Source: Bacteroidota bacterium
GTDB taxonomy: Bacteria; Bacteroidota; JABWAT01
Direction: 5' to 3'
DNA length: 64,000 bases
NCBI GenBank assembly: GCA_017303995.1
Contig: JAFLBE010000001.1
Coordinates: forward strand, 1 to 64,000
The notes below the pieces were generated by a model, which was not told where the DNA came from, made no database searches, and saw only the letters and a program-made list of their open reading frames with translations. The translations under genes were made by a program, and so were the position numbers. Each line of letters opens with the position of its first letter. Positions within the stretch are counted from its first letter, which is position 1. This document shows positions 53,451 through 61,720 of the stretch, piece after piece.

Positions 53451-53550
53451 TTGTGACCTTCCTCACAGAAAAAATTGTTTTTCGGTTTCATTAGAATACA
53501 ATTAGGACTTGTTTTATTTTATTTAAAATTGTGTCGTATTTTAGAAAAAA
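53451..53550 (+). promoter_or_regulatory. Duplicated upstream region with a perfect CRP/FNR-type site
   Basis: TGTGA-CCTTCC-TCACA at 53452-53467 is a perfect palindrome. Positions 53491-53547 are almost identical to 56160-56216 upstream of the next cargo gene and probably hold the promoter. The start codon is at 53703. The rest of the gap (53551-53702) is AT-rich with no clear element. Confidence 0.55.
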
Positions 53551-53702
53551 CCAGAAAACGGCTTTTAAACCTAATTATTTTAATACCTTATTGTCTTTTA
53601 TTGAAAATCCAGGACTGGATTCATTTGGATTCTGATAAAGAGTGTGCTGTTCTGCCGGGAGGAATAATTCCTTCCGATCTGATTTTTTAATACGGAGAAA
53701 AT

Positions 53703-56036
53703 ATGAACTCAAGGCTAACGATTCTGATCCTGTTTTTTTCACTTATCATCCAAACCTCTTTTGCAGTACTTCCCGGTTCACAATCAACTTCTGTAACACA
53801 ATCACCTCCCGTTTTTACCAGTTCAGCACCTGCCGGTGTGAAATTTTACGGTGAACCTTTTCAGTATAATTTTTCTGCAACAGATGCGGATTCTGATCCG
53901 ATTTCATTTTTTGTGCCGGGAAATGAGCAGCTTGATGCCAATTACCAGACTGAGATATATTATGCAAGCGGATATCAAACCAGCGTTTGGCAATCGTTTA
54001 CGGCAACTGGCACTGGGTTTCTTACAAAAGCAGCAATTCTTCTTTCTGCACCCAGTTTGGGTGTTGATACTGTTGTCATCTACTCAGGATCAGGACCAGG
54101 GGGAACGGTTCTATATAAATCCCCGATAACACTTTCCAATATTTTTGAATATTACACCATCACTATTCCTGTTTCTGCCAATGTAATTGTGGTTGAGGGA
54201 CAACTTTACACCATTCAATTCAGAAGTACAACAAACAGAGTTAATACTTATTTCATTGAAGCATTGTACTCTAACCCTTATCCGGGTGGAAGTTGTTTTT
54301 GGGGAGCCAGTTCCGATATTCCTTTCAGAACTCACATCAAACCTTTTACTACGACCCCGGTTGCATCCTGGTTAACCTTAACTGACAATGGCAACGGAAC
54401 CGGTTCGCTATCAGGAACACCAGCTGTTACAGATGCAGGCGCTTTTTCAGAAATTCTGATCTCAAAGGCTGGCTCAGATTATGTTCCGCAAGCTATAAAT
54501 TTCACAATTTCAGATCCGATTTCGGCACCAACGGGTTTGTTTGCTATTGCCGGAGACGGACAAGTTGAACTGAAATGGAATAAAAATGCCCCGGCAAATT
54601 TCGGAAAGTATTACATCTATGGTGGCACAAGTCCGAATCCATCCACACGGATCGACAGTTCATTCTCAGTGTCTGATACGACCAAAATCATCACCGGGTT
54701 AACAAACGGGACTTTATACTATTTTCGTTTAACCGCAAAAAGTGCCGGAAACAGCTTAAGCGGGTTTTCAAATGAGGATGCTGCAGTACCTGTAACAAGT
54801 GAAGGTAACTCTCTCTTACTCGATGGTGCTACCCAATATGTCGTCCTGCCATCAAACAGTTATTATCAGAATCAAAATTTTACGATGGAAGTCTGGGCAA
54901 AACGAAACAGTTCAAATACAGGGGACTGGATTTTTGGTCAGGGATTCACTTCATCTGATTACGGACTTCATATCGGATTTCGTGAAGGAAACGGGTTTTC
55001 CTTCGCATTTTATGCTGATGATCTGGAACAAGGGCAGGCTAATACTTCTCTCGACTGGCAACATCTTGCTTTAACTTATGATGCCGCGACTCAAACCCAG
55101 AAGATGTATATTAATGGGATTCTGGTTAATTCAAGAGTTTCATATAGCAAATACTGGGGGTACGGTGATTTTTATATCGGAAGAACTGCCTGGAATATGG
55201 GTGATGCTTTTGATGGTTCTCTTGATGAAGTCAGACTCTGGAATTATGTAAGATCTGACTCAGAAATCAATGACAACAGAATCCAGGCATTAAGAGGTGA
55301 TGAACCCGGTTTACTCGGACTTTACCATTTTGATGAACCTTCAGGATCCATTGTTTATGATGCTTCACCTAACGGAATAAATGGGACGATAGTTGGTGGT
55401 GCCTCATTTGTTGAATCTGATGCGTTTATCTCTACAACACTTCCTGTTGAACTTTCTTCTTTCACCGGACGGATGTCAGGTAGAGATATTGTTCTGAATT
55501 GGACGACTGCCTCAGAGGAAAATAATGCGGGGTGGGAGATCCAAAGGCAGAAGTTAGAAGATAGAAGTGAGAAGTTAGAATGGGAAACAATCGGATTTGT
55601 CGCCGGAAAAGGAACAACAACCGAATCTCAGTCGTATTCTTTTTCGTCCCTTGTCACTCGTCCCTTGTCCCCGGTTGTTTCACCCTCGTCACTGGCGGTT
55701 TACCGCCTCAAGCAACTCGATCTCGACGGAACAGTTTCCTTCAGTCAGATTCTGACAATTGAAAACAAACCTGAAGAATTTGCACTTCAGCAGAACTACC
55801 CGAATCCGTTTAATCCGTCAACAAAGATAGATTTTTCACTTCCTGTATCCGGTTATGCCAAACTGGTTGTTTTCGATTTGCTTGGCAGGGAAGTCAAAAC
55901 CCTGATTGATCAGAATCTGGAAGCAGGATTTCATACATCAGTTTACGATGCAGGAAATGGAGCAGCAGGAGTGTATTTCTACCAGCTGACCTTTAACGGG
56001 AAAGTTGAAACCAAAAAGTTAACTCTTTTAAAGTAA
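53703..56036 (+). CDS. T9SS cargo protein with Ig-like, FN3 and LamG domains (tandem paralogue 1)
   Basis: A 777-residue secreted protein. The signal peptide is 1-22 (ending SFAVLPGSQ). The N-terminal half (about 25-260) contains an Ig/cadherin-like segment with FSATDADSDPISFFVPG and a carbohydrate-binding-module-like stretch (QSFTATGTGFLTKAAILLS). An FN3 domain (about 270-360, NKNAPANFGKYYIYGG), a LamG domain (about 365-560), the pre-sorting domain and a T9SS domain (NYPNPFNP) follow. The next gene is a clear tandem duplicate. Loop 1 of the pre-sorting domain has a 7-bp array at 55548-55582; loop 2 has CGTCCCT-type heptads at 55651-55700. The ATG follows ACGGAGAAAAT. Confidence 0.88.
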   Translation: MNSRLTILILFFSLIIQTSFAVLPGSQSTSVTQSPPVFTSSAPAGVKFYGEPFQYNFSATDADSDPISFFVPGNEQLDANYQTEIYYASGYQTSVWQSFTATGTGFLTKAAILLSAPSLGVDTVVIYSGSGPGGTVLYKSPITLSNIFEYYTITIPVSANVIVVEGQLYTIQFRSTTNRVNTYFIEALYSNPYPGGSCFWGASSDIPFRTHIKPFTTTPVASWLTLTDNGNGTGSLSGTPAVTDAGAFSEILISKAGSDYVPQAINFTISDPISAPTGLFAIAGDGQVELKWNKNAPANFGKYYIYGGTSPNPSTRIDSSFSVSDTTKIITGLTNGTLYYFRLTAKSAGNSLSGFSNEDAAVPVTSEGNSLLLDGATQYVVLPSNSYYQNQNFTMEVWAKRNSSNTGDWIFGQGFTSSDYGLHIGFREGNGFSFAFYADDLEQGQANTSLDWQHLALTYDAATQTQKMYINGILVNSRVSYSKYWGYGDFYIGRTAWNMGDAFDGSLDEVRLWNYVRSDSEINDNRIQALRGDEPGLLGLYHFDEPSGSIVYDASPNGINGTIVGGASFVESDAFISTTLPVELSSFTGRMSGRDIVLNWTTASEENNAGWEIQRQKLEDRSEKLEWETIGFVAGKGTTTESQSYSFSSLVTRPLSPVVSPSSLAVYRLKQLDLDGTVSFSQILTIENKPEEFALQQNYPNPFNPSTKIDFSLPVSGYAKLVVFDLLGREVKTLIDQNLEAGFHTSVYDAGNGAAGVYFYQLTFNGKVETKKLTLLK

Positions 56037-56046
56037 ATTCCACATC

Positions 56047-56079
56047 AACTCCCATCCGGCGAAAACCGGATGGGAGTTT
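56047..56079 (+). terminator. Terminator, CCCATCCGG family
   Basis: AACTCCCATCCGG pairs with CCGGATGGGAGTT around CGAAAA. The same core stem as after the two preceding cargo genes; here the stem is longer and the T-run shorter. Confidence 0.7.
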
Positions 56080-56118
56080 GGTTCCAAGGTTCCGTTATTT
56101 TTATGCTCAGAATCCTCA

Positions 56119-56218
56119 CTTGTGATCTTCCTCACTGAATAATTTGATTTATTTAAACGTTAGAATACAATTAGGACTTGTTTTATTTTATTTAAAATTG
56201 TGTCGTATTTTAGAAACA
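56119..56218 (+). promoter_or_regulatory. Second copy of the duplicated upstream region with CRP/FNR-like site
   Basis: TGTGA-TCTTCC-TCACT at 56121-56136 (one mismatch in the right half). About 57 bases at 56160-56216 match the region at 53491-53547 almost base for base. Confidence 0.5.
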
Positions 56219-56282
56219 ACCAATAAATGGCAAATAAACCTAATTATTTAAATAGTTGTGTATCTTTTTTTACGGAGCCAGC

Positions 56283-58646
56283 ATGAATTCAAAGCTACTG
56301 ATTTTTTCCCTTTTTCTTTTTTTAATCACTTCGCTTTCATCAATTGCTGCATTGCCCGGCTCCCAATCAACTGCTGTAACGCAATCACCTCCTTTTTTCA
56401 CCAGTACTGCACCTTCAGCTTCACACCTGGCCGGAAATGAGTTTATTTACAATTTTTCTGCCTTTGATCCCGATTTAGATCCGATATCTTTTTTTATTGC
56501 AGGCGAAGAACAGTCTGATGCTACTTATCAAGCAGAAGGTTATTGGGCGACTAGTGCGCAGACCAGTATCTGGCAATCTTTTACTGCTGACTCTACTGGT
56601 TTTCTAACCACCGCCGGGATCCTCTGTTATTCTTCAAATACTGAAAGTGATAGTGTTTATATTTATTCAGGTTCTGGAACAGGTGGCTCTGTTTTGTATA
56701 AAGCACCACTCCCGATGATGAATTTTTATGACTATCATACCATTTCCATTCCGGTATCCTCAGGTGTTTTACTAGCTTCTGGCTCAACCTACACGATTGA
56801 ATTTAAAAGTACCTCAAATGCAATTATAACTTATATGGAACAGAACTATCTGGGCAATCCTTATCCAGGTGGACGTGGCTACTTTTCTGAAGATTCTGAT
56901 CATCCCTTTATAACCAGAATTAAACCACTTAAAACTTTTCCTGTTGCAGCATGGCCGACTTTAACTGATAATGGAAATGGAACCGGATCCTTAGTTGGAA
57001 CCCCTCCAGGATCGGCAATCGGAACATTTTCTGAGATTCTGATTGCAAAAGCAGGCTCAGATTACGTTCAGCAGCCAATCAGTTTCGAAATTACCAACCC
57101 TGTTCTTGCTCCATCCGGGTTATTTGCAATTGCTGCCGACGGTCAGATTGAATTGAAATGGAATAAAAATGCCCCTGCAAATTTCGGAAAATATTACATT
57201 TATGGCGGTACAGAACCCAATCCAACCTCACTGATTGACAGTTCTTCATCGGTTTCTGACACCACTTTGATTCTATCTGGACTAACAAATGGAACGTTGT
57301 ATTATTTCCGGCTGAATGCAAAAAGCAATGGGGGTGTGGCGAGTGGGTTTTCAAATGAGGATGCTGCAGTTCCACAAGCCGGCGAAGGAAATGCCCTAAG
57401 TTTTGATGGTGATGGTGATTACGTGTCCATTCCAAATCTGTCAGCAATTTTATCAGGAAAAACGGCACTGACAGTCAGTGGCTGGGTCTATCCAAGAAAT
57501 CCGGAAGGAAGTTTTCCCGATTTCGACCATTTTTTCGGATTCAGAAATGACAGTGATGCCGATTTCTATGTCATGCAATCTCACGGAACCAACTTGAAAG
57601 CTGTTATCAGAACCAGTTCAGGAGCAGGTGAAATAACCGGTACGGGAACCTTGATACCAAATGAATGGCAGCATGTCGCCTTTACGTATGATGGTACCGT
57701 TATCAAGCTTTATCACAACGGGAATGAAGTTGGCAGCAGCTTTGCCTCAGGAACTATCGAAGTTGGAAGCCTTGCTTTTCAGATGGGTTACAGCAATGAA
57801 GGTCCTTTTAATTATTATCTTGACGGGAATGTTGATGAAGTTCAGTTATGGAATAAAACACAATCTCAGGAAGAAATTGTACTGAATTATACCATTCCTG
57901 TCCGCGGAGATGAACCCCTTCTTTTAGGTGCCTGGCATTTGGATGAACCATCAGGAGTCATCGCCTATGATGCAACTCCCAACGGAAATAATGGCACTCT
58001 GATTGATGGAACTGCTTTTATTTCTTCTTCTTCTTTTTTTCAGGCCACACTTCCTGTTGAGCTTTCATCCTTCACCGGAGAAATTTCCGGCGGTAAAGTC
58101 GTGCTGAACTGGTCAACTGTATCTGAGGAAAATAATGCGGGATGGGAGATTCAGAAACAGAAGTTAGAAGATAGAAGTGAGAAGTTAGAATGGGAAACAA
58201 TAGGATTCGTTGCAGGAAAAGGCACCACCACCGAATCTCAGTCCTATGCATTTTCGTCCCCTGTCACTCGTCCCTCGTCCCCAGAAGTTTACCCCTCGTC
58301 ATCGGCGGTTTACCGCCTCAAACAACTCGATCTTGACGGAACGGTTTCCTACAGTCAACTCCTCACCATCGAAAATATACCTACAGAATTTTCTCTTCAG
58401 CAAAATTACCCGAATCCGTTTAACCCAGAAACAGTTATCACTTATCAGCTGGCTTCAAAAAGTAACGTTAGTTTACAGGTATTTGATATGCTGGGTCGTG
58501 AGGTAAAAACGCTGGTCAATCAGGTAAAGGAAGCTGGGAATTATTCGGTTGATTTCTCTGCAGAAAATCTGCCAAGCGGTGTTTATTTCTACCGGTTGAA
58601 TGCCGGCAATTTTTCTGAAACCAGAAAAATGACAATTTTAAAATAG
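56283..58646 (+). CDS. T9SS cargo protein with Ig-like, FN3 and LamG domains (tandem paralogue 2)
   Basis: A 787-residue secreted protein with the same plan as its upstream neighbour: signal peptide (1-24), ALPGSQSTAVTQSPP segment, FSAFDPDLDPISFF Ig-like part, a QSFTADSTGFLTTAGIL module, FN3 with NKNAPANFGKYYIYGG, LamG (NVDEVQLWNKTQS), pre-sorting and T9SS (NYPNPFNP) domains. The start at 56283 has ACGGAGCC ahead; the frame opens at 56256. The LamG and the final sorting domain differ more from the neighbour than the FN3 part does, so segments have evolved unequally. Loop 1 holds a 7-bp array at 58152-58192; loop 2 holds CGTCCCT-type heptads at 58256-58310. Confidence 0.88.
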   Translation: MNSKLLIFSLFLFLITSLSSIAALPGSQSTAVTQSPPFFTSTAPSASHLAGNEFIYNFSAFDPDLDPISFFIAGEEQSDATYQAEGYWATSAQTSIWQSFTADSTGFLTTAGILCYSSNTESDSVYIYSGSGTGGSVLYKAPLPMMNFYDYHTISIPVSSGVLLASGSTYTIEFKSTSNAIITYMEQNYLGNPYPGGRGYFSEDSDHPFITRIKPLKTFPVAAWPTLTDNGNGTGSLVGTPPGSAIGTFSEILIAKAGSDYVQQPISFEITNPVLAPSGLFAIAADGQIELKWNKNAPANFGKYYIYGGTEPNPTSLIDSSSSVSDTTLILSGLTNGTLYYFRLNAKSNGGVASGFSNEDAAVPQAGEGNALSFDGDGDYVSIPNLSAILSGKTALTVSGWVYPRNPEGSFPDFDHFFGFRNDSDADFYVMQSHGTNLKAVIRTSSGAGEITGTGTLIPNEWQHVAFTYDGTVIKLYHNGNEVGSSFASGTIEVGSLAFQMGYSNEGPFNYYLDGNVDEVQLWNKTQSQEEIVLNYTIPVRGDEPLLLGAWHLDEPSGVIAYDATPNGNNGTLIDGTAFISSSSFFQATLPVELSSFTGEISGGKVVLNWSTVSEENNAGWEIQKQKLEDRSEKLEWETIGFVAGKGTTTESQSYAFSSPVTRPSSPEVYPSSSAVYRLKQLDLDGTVSYSQLLTIENIPTEFSLQQNYPNPFNPETVITYQLASKSNVSLQVFDMLGREVKTLVNQVKEAGNYSVDFSAENLPSGVYFYRLNAGNFSETRKMTILK

Positions 58647-58713
58647 AAAGTTCTGTTTGCTCAAATTGCTAATCTTACTCAAGTTTTTATCTGTAACCAA
58701 AAGGTTTGAAAAT

Positions 58714-59994
58714 ATGAAATCATGGCTAACTTGTTTTTTACTTTCAGTTTCTGTTTCGGTATTTGCACAGTCAGGAAAGGAAGTCCTGGTCATAAACAGT
58801 ACAACCGAAGTCGTCAATACTGCATGGATCAATATGCTGGGCAGTGCCGGAATTTCTTATGATTACCGTTCCTTTCAAACGCTGGATACTTTTTCTGTTT
58901 TACTTAATTATGAAACCATTCTTTATCTCGATGATGATGTAGAAGGTGGAAATAGCTTGACCAGTCTCAGACGGGCAAATCTGGTTAATGCCATGAAAAA
59001 CCAGAGGTCGTTATATATACAAAGTGAATATCTGAGCAGTTATCAGACCAATGCATTTTTCAAAGAATTATGTGACTCTGCCGGCGGAACCTTTGCCTGG
59101 TCTGGAGTTACTTCAGGTATGTTTAATGATGTAACGGTTCTGGCTCCCTTCAATAATCAGGCTGTTGAAGTAAATACAATTTCAGGACATTGGTATGGTC
59201 ATACAGCAACGGTTGATAACACTATCGTAAAACCCTTTCTGGTGAAAGATGGGACTACATTTGGTTTTTATATTGATCCTGTAAATCCCGGTTATGGAAA
59301 AGTGGTAACAACAACTGACCGTGATTTTTATACCGGTCAGAATGTAAATGCAATAAGTCTGATAAGGAATATTACCCATTATCTTTTAACTCATTCTACC
59401 CTTCCCGTCGAACTTGCTTCCTTCACCGGAGAAATTTCTGGTGGTAAAGTCGTTCTGAACTGGTCTACAGCTTCTGAGGAAAATAATGCGGGATGGGAGA
59501 TTCAAAGGCAAGAGGTGGTTTCGGGCACTTCGACTCCGCTCAGTGACCGAAACACAAACTGGGAAACGATCGGATTTGTTGCCGGAAAAGGAACCACAAC
59601 CGAAGTACAGAATTATGAATTTTCGTCCCTTGTCACCCGTCCCTCGTCCCCGGCGGTTTACCGCCTCAAACAACTCGATCTCGACGGAACGGTTTCCTAC
59701 AGCCAGATTCTGACTTTGGATATTGCGCCAACAGCCTTTTCCCTTGAAAAGAATTATCCCAATCCATTCAACCCCTCTACCACAATCCGGTATCAGCTGC
59801 CTGCTCAGGTTCAGGTTACCCTTTCAGTTTTTGATGTGACCGGACGGCTGATTTCTGTTTTGGAAAATGGCGTGAAACCAGCAGGTTTCCATCAGGTTGA
59901 ATTTAATGCGGCTGGACTTTCAAGCGGAATTTATTACTATCAGATCAAAGCCGGAAATGAAGTAAAAACCGGCAAAATGCTGATGGCAAAATAA
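58714..59994 (+). CDS. T9SS cargo protein with a flavodoxin/GATase-like N-terminal domain
   Basis: A 426-residue secreted protein. The signal peptide is 1-19 (MKSWLT ... VFAQ). Residues 20-220 look like an alpha/beta Rossmann-type domain (EVLVINSTTEV, YETILYLDDD, LVNAMKNQRSLYIQSEYLSS), similar to the GATase-like domains found in some surface proteins; no catalytic triad is apparent. The LPVEL pre-sorting domain and T9SS domain (NYPNPFNP) follow. Loop 1 carries a TCGA-loop hairpin (59522-59556) where paralogues have the 7-bp array; loop 2 has CGTCCCT heptads at 59623-59655. It begins 68 bases after the preceding stop and 45 bases before the next gene starts: an operon. Confidence 0.8.
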   Translation: MKSWLTCFLLSVSVSVFAQSGKEVLVINSTTEVVNTAWINMLGSAGISYDYRSFQTLDTFSVLLNYETILYLDDDVEGGNSLTSLRRANLVNAMKNQRSLYIQSEYLSSYQTNAFFKELCDSAGGTFAWSGVTSGMFNDVTVLAPFNNQAVEVNTISGHWYGHTATVDNTIVKPFLVKDGTTFGFYIDPVNPGYGKVVTTTDRDFYTGQNVNAISLIRNITHYLLTHSTLPVELASFTGEISGGKVVLNWSTASEENNAGWEIQRQEVVSGTSTPLSDRNTNWETIGFVAGKGTTTEVQNYEFSSLVTRPSSPAVYRLKQLDLDGTVSYSQILTLDIAPTAFSLEKNYPNPFNPSTTIRYQLPAQVQVTLSVFDVTGRLISVLENGVKPAGFHQVEFNAAGLSSGIYYYQIKAGNEVKTGKMLMAK

Positions 59995-60038
59995 CCAGAA
60001 TATATTTTTCTAAACATAAAGTTGAATGAGGAGTTGAA

Positions 60039-61673
60039 ATGAAAAATTGGTTTAAATATTTAACAGTACTTTTTTTCCCGGTTTTAGCATCAGCACAAAC
60101 AGCAATCCAACCTGCCGGATCCGGGACAGTCGGAGATCCATACCAGGTGAGTTCCGTTGATAATTTATACTGGATTTCTGCTAATATTGCCCAATGGAAT
60201 AAGGTTTATGTTCAAACAGTGGATATTGATGCTTCAAGTACATCTGGCTGGAATGGCGGTTCAGGTTTCTCACCAATCGGCTTTGGAACCCAATGGACCG
60301 GAAGTTATGACGGACAAAACCATGTGATTGATGGATTGGTAATCAGCCGTTCCGCCACAGATTATGGCGGTTTGTTCGGAAATGTGGGATCTGCCTCGGT
60401 TATTAAAAATCTGGGTCTTACCAACTGCTTAATTTCCGGGAAACAATATACAGGTGCTCTGGCCGGCTACAATACCGGGCAGATTACCAATTGCTTTACT
60501 ACCGGCATGGTTAGTGGATATTACGCAGTTGGAGGGTTAGTAGGATATAACAGCTTAGGCGTGATTACAGCAAGTTTTTCAAATGCCACTGTCACCTGTT
60601 CAACTGATCGGGTTGGTGGGCTCGTAGGTTATAATAATGGTTCAGGTACAACAATCAGTAATTGTTATGCAACCGGAAATGCAACAGCAACCGGCATACG
60701 TGCCGGCGGATTGCTTGGCTATAACAATGGCGGAACGGTGACCAACAGCTTTTCAACCGGAATTCCAACTGCCGCTTCAAGCACGGGTGGCTTAACCGGC
60801 GGACCCAATGCAACCGGAACCACCAATTCTTTCTGGGATACCGAAACCTCAACCCGTGTTTTAAGTCCGGGTGGCGGAACCGGTCTGACGACTTTGCAAA
60901 TGAAAACAGAAACTACCTTTACCAATGCCGGCTGGGATTTTGAAACTGAAACAACAAACGGTACAAATGATTATTGGACGATGGATGGTGTAACCAATTC
61001 CGGTTATCCATATTTGAAATGGCAGGAATTAAACGCTGCTTCATTACCTGTCGAACTTTCATCCTTCACCGGAAAAATTTCAGGTGGTAATGTGATTCTG
61101 AACTGGTCTACTGCTTCAGAGAAGTATAATGCGGGTTGGGAAGTTCAGATCAGAAATGCGGAGCCTGAGGCTCTCGAAGGCTCTGCATTAGAACTCTCAA
61201 ATCAGGACCCTTCGAGAACCTCAGGGTCCAGATTAGAATGGGAAACGATCGGATTTGTTTCCGGAAAAGGAACCACCACTGAAGCACAGAATTATGTATT
61301 TTCCTCACCCGTAACCCGTAATCTGTCACCCGTAACCCTCCGCCTCAAACAACTCGATCTCGACGGAACGGTTTCTTACAGCCAGATTCTGACTTTGGAT
61401 ATTTCGGCAACGGCCTTTTCCCTTGAAAAGAATTATCCCAATCCATTCAATCCATCCACAACAATCCGGTATCAGCTGCCTGCTCAGGTTCAGGTTACAC
61501 TTTCGGTATTTGATGTGACCGGCCGGCTGATTTCTGTTCTGGAAAATGAATTGAAACCTGTAGGATTTCATCAGGTTGAGTTTAATGCTGCCGGATTTTC
61601 AAGCGGAGTTTATTACTACCAGATCAAAGCCGGAAATGACATAAAAACCGGAAAAATGCTGCTGGCAAAATAA
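60039..61673 (+). CDS. GLUG-repeat T9SS cargo protein
   Basis: A 544-residue secreted protein. The signal peptide is 1-19 (ending ASAQ). Residues 25-330 are GLUG-type repeats (GGLFGNVGSAS, GALAGYNTG, GGLVGYNSLG, GGLVGYNNGSG, GGLLGYNNGG), forming a beta-solenoid as in adhesins, and end in the usual SFWDTETS motif. The LPVEL pre-sorting and T9SS domains follow; the last 95 residues are nearly identical to those of the preceding gene. Loop 1 here contains two TCGA-loop hairpins in opposite orientation (61146-61232); loop 2 has heptads of type CACCCGT/AACCCGT (61306-61338). Role: probably surface adhesion. Confidence 0.88.
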   Translation: MKNWFKYLTVLFFPVLASAQTAIQPAGSGTVGDPYQVSSVDNLYWISANIAQWNKVYVQTVDIDASSTSGWNGGSGFSPIGFGTQWTGSYDGQNHVIDGLVISRSATDYGGLFGNVGSASVIKNLGLTNCLISGKQYTGALAGYNTGQITNCFTTGMVSGYYAVGGLVGYNSLGVITASFSNATVTCSTDRVGGLVGYNNGSGTTISNCYATGNATATGIRAGGLLGYNNGGTVTNSFSTGIPTAASSTGGLTGGPNATGTTNSFWDTETSTRVLSPGGGTGLTTLQMKTETTFTNAGWDFETETTNGTNDYWTMDGVTNSGYPYLKWQELNAASLPVELSSFTGKISGGNVILNWSTASEKYNAGWEVQIRNAEPEALEGSALELSNQDPSRTSGSRLEWETIGFVSGKGTTTEAQNYVFSSPVTRNLSPVTLRLKQLDLDGTVSYSQILTLDISATAFSLEKNYPNPFNPSTTIRYQLPAQVQVTLSVFDVTGRLISVLENELKPVGFHQVEFNAAGFSSGVYYYQIKAGNDIKTGKMLLAK

Positions 61674-61720
61674 CCGTTATAAAAAACAACAGTTAAATTT
61701 GAAAACTTTTCAGGGCTGAA

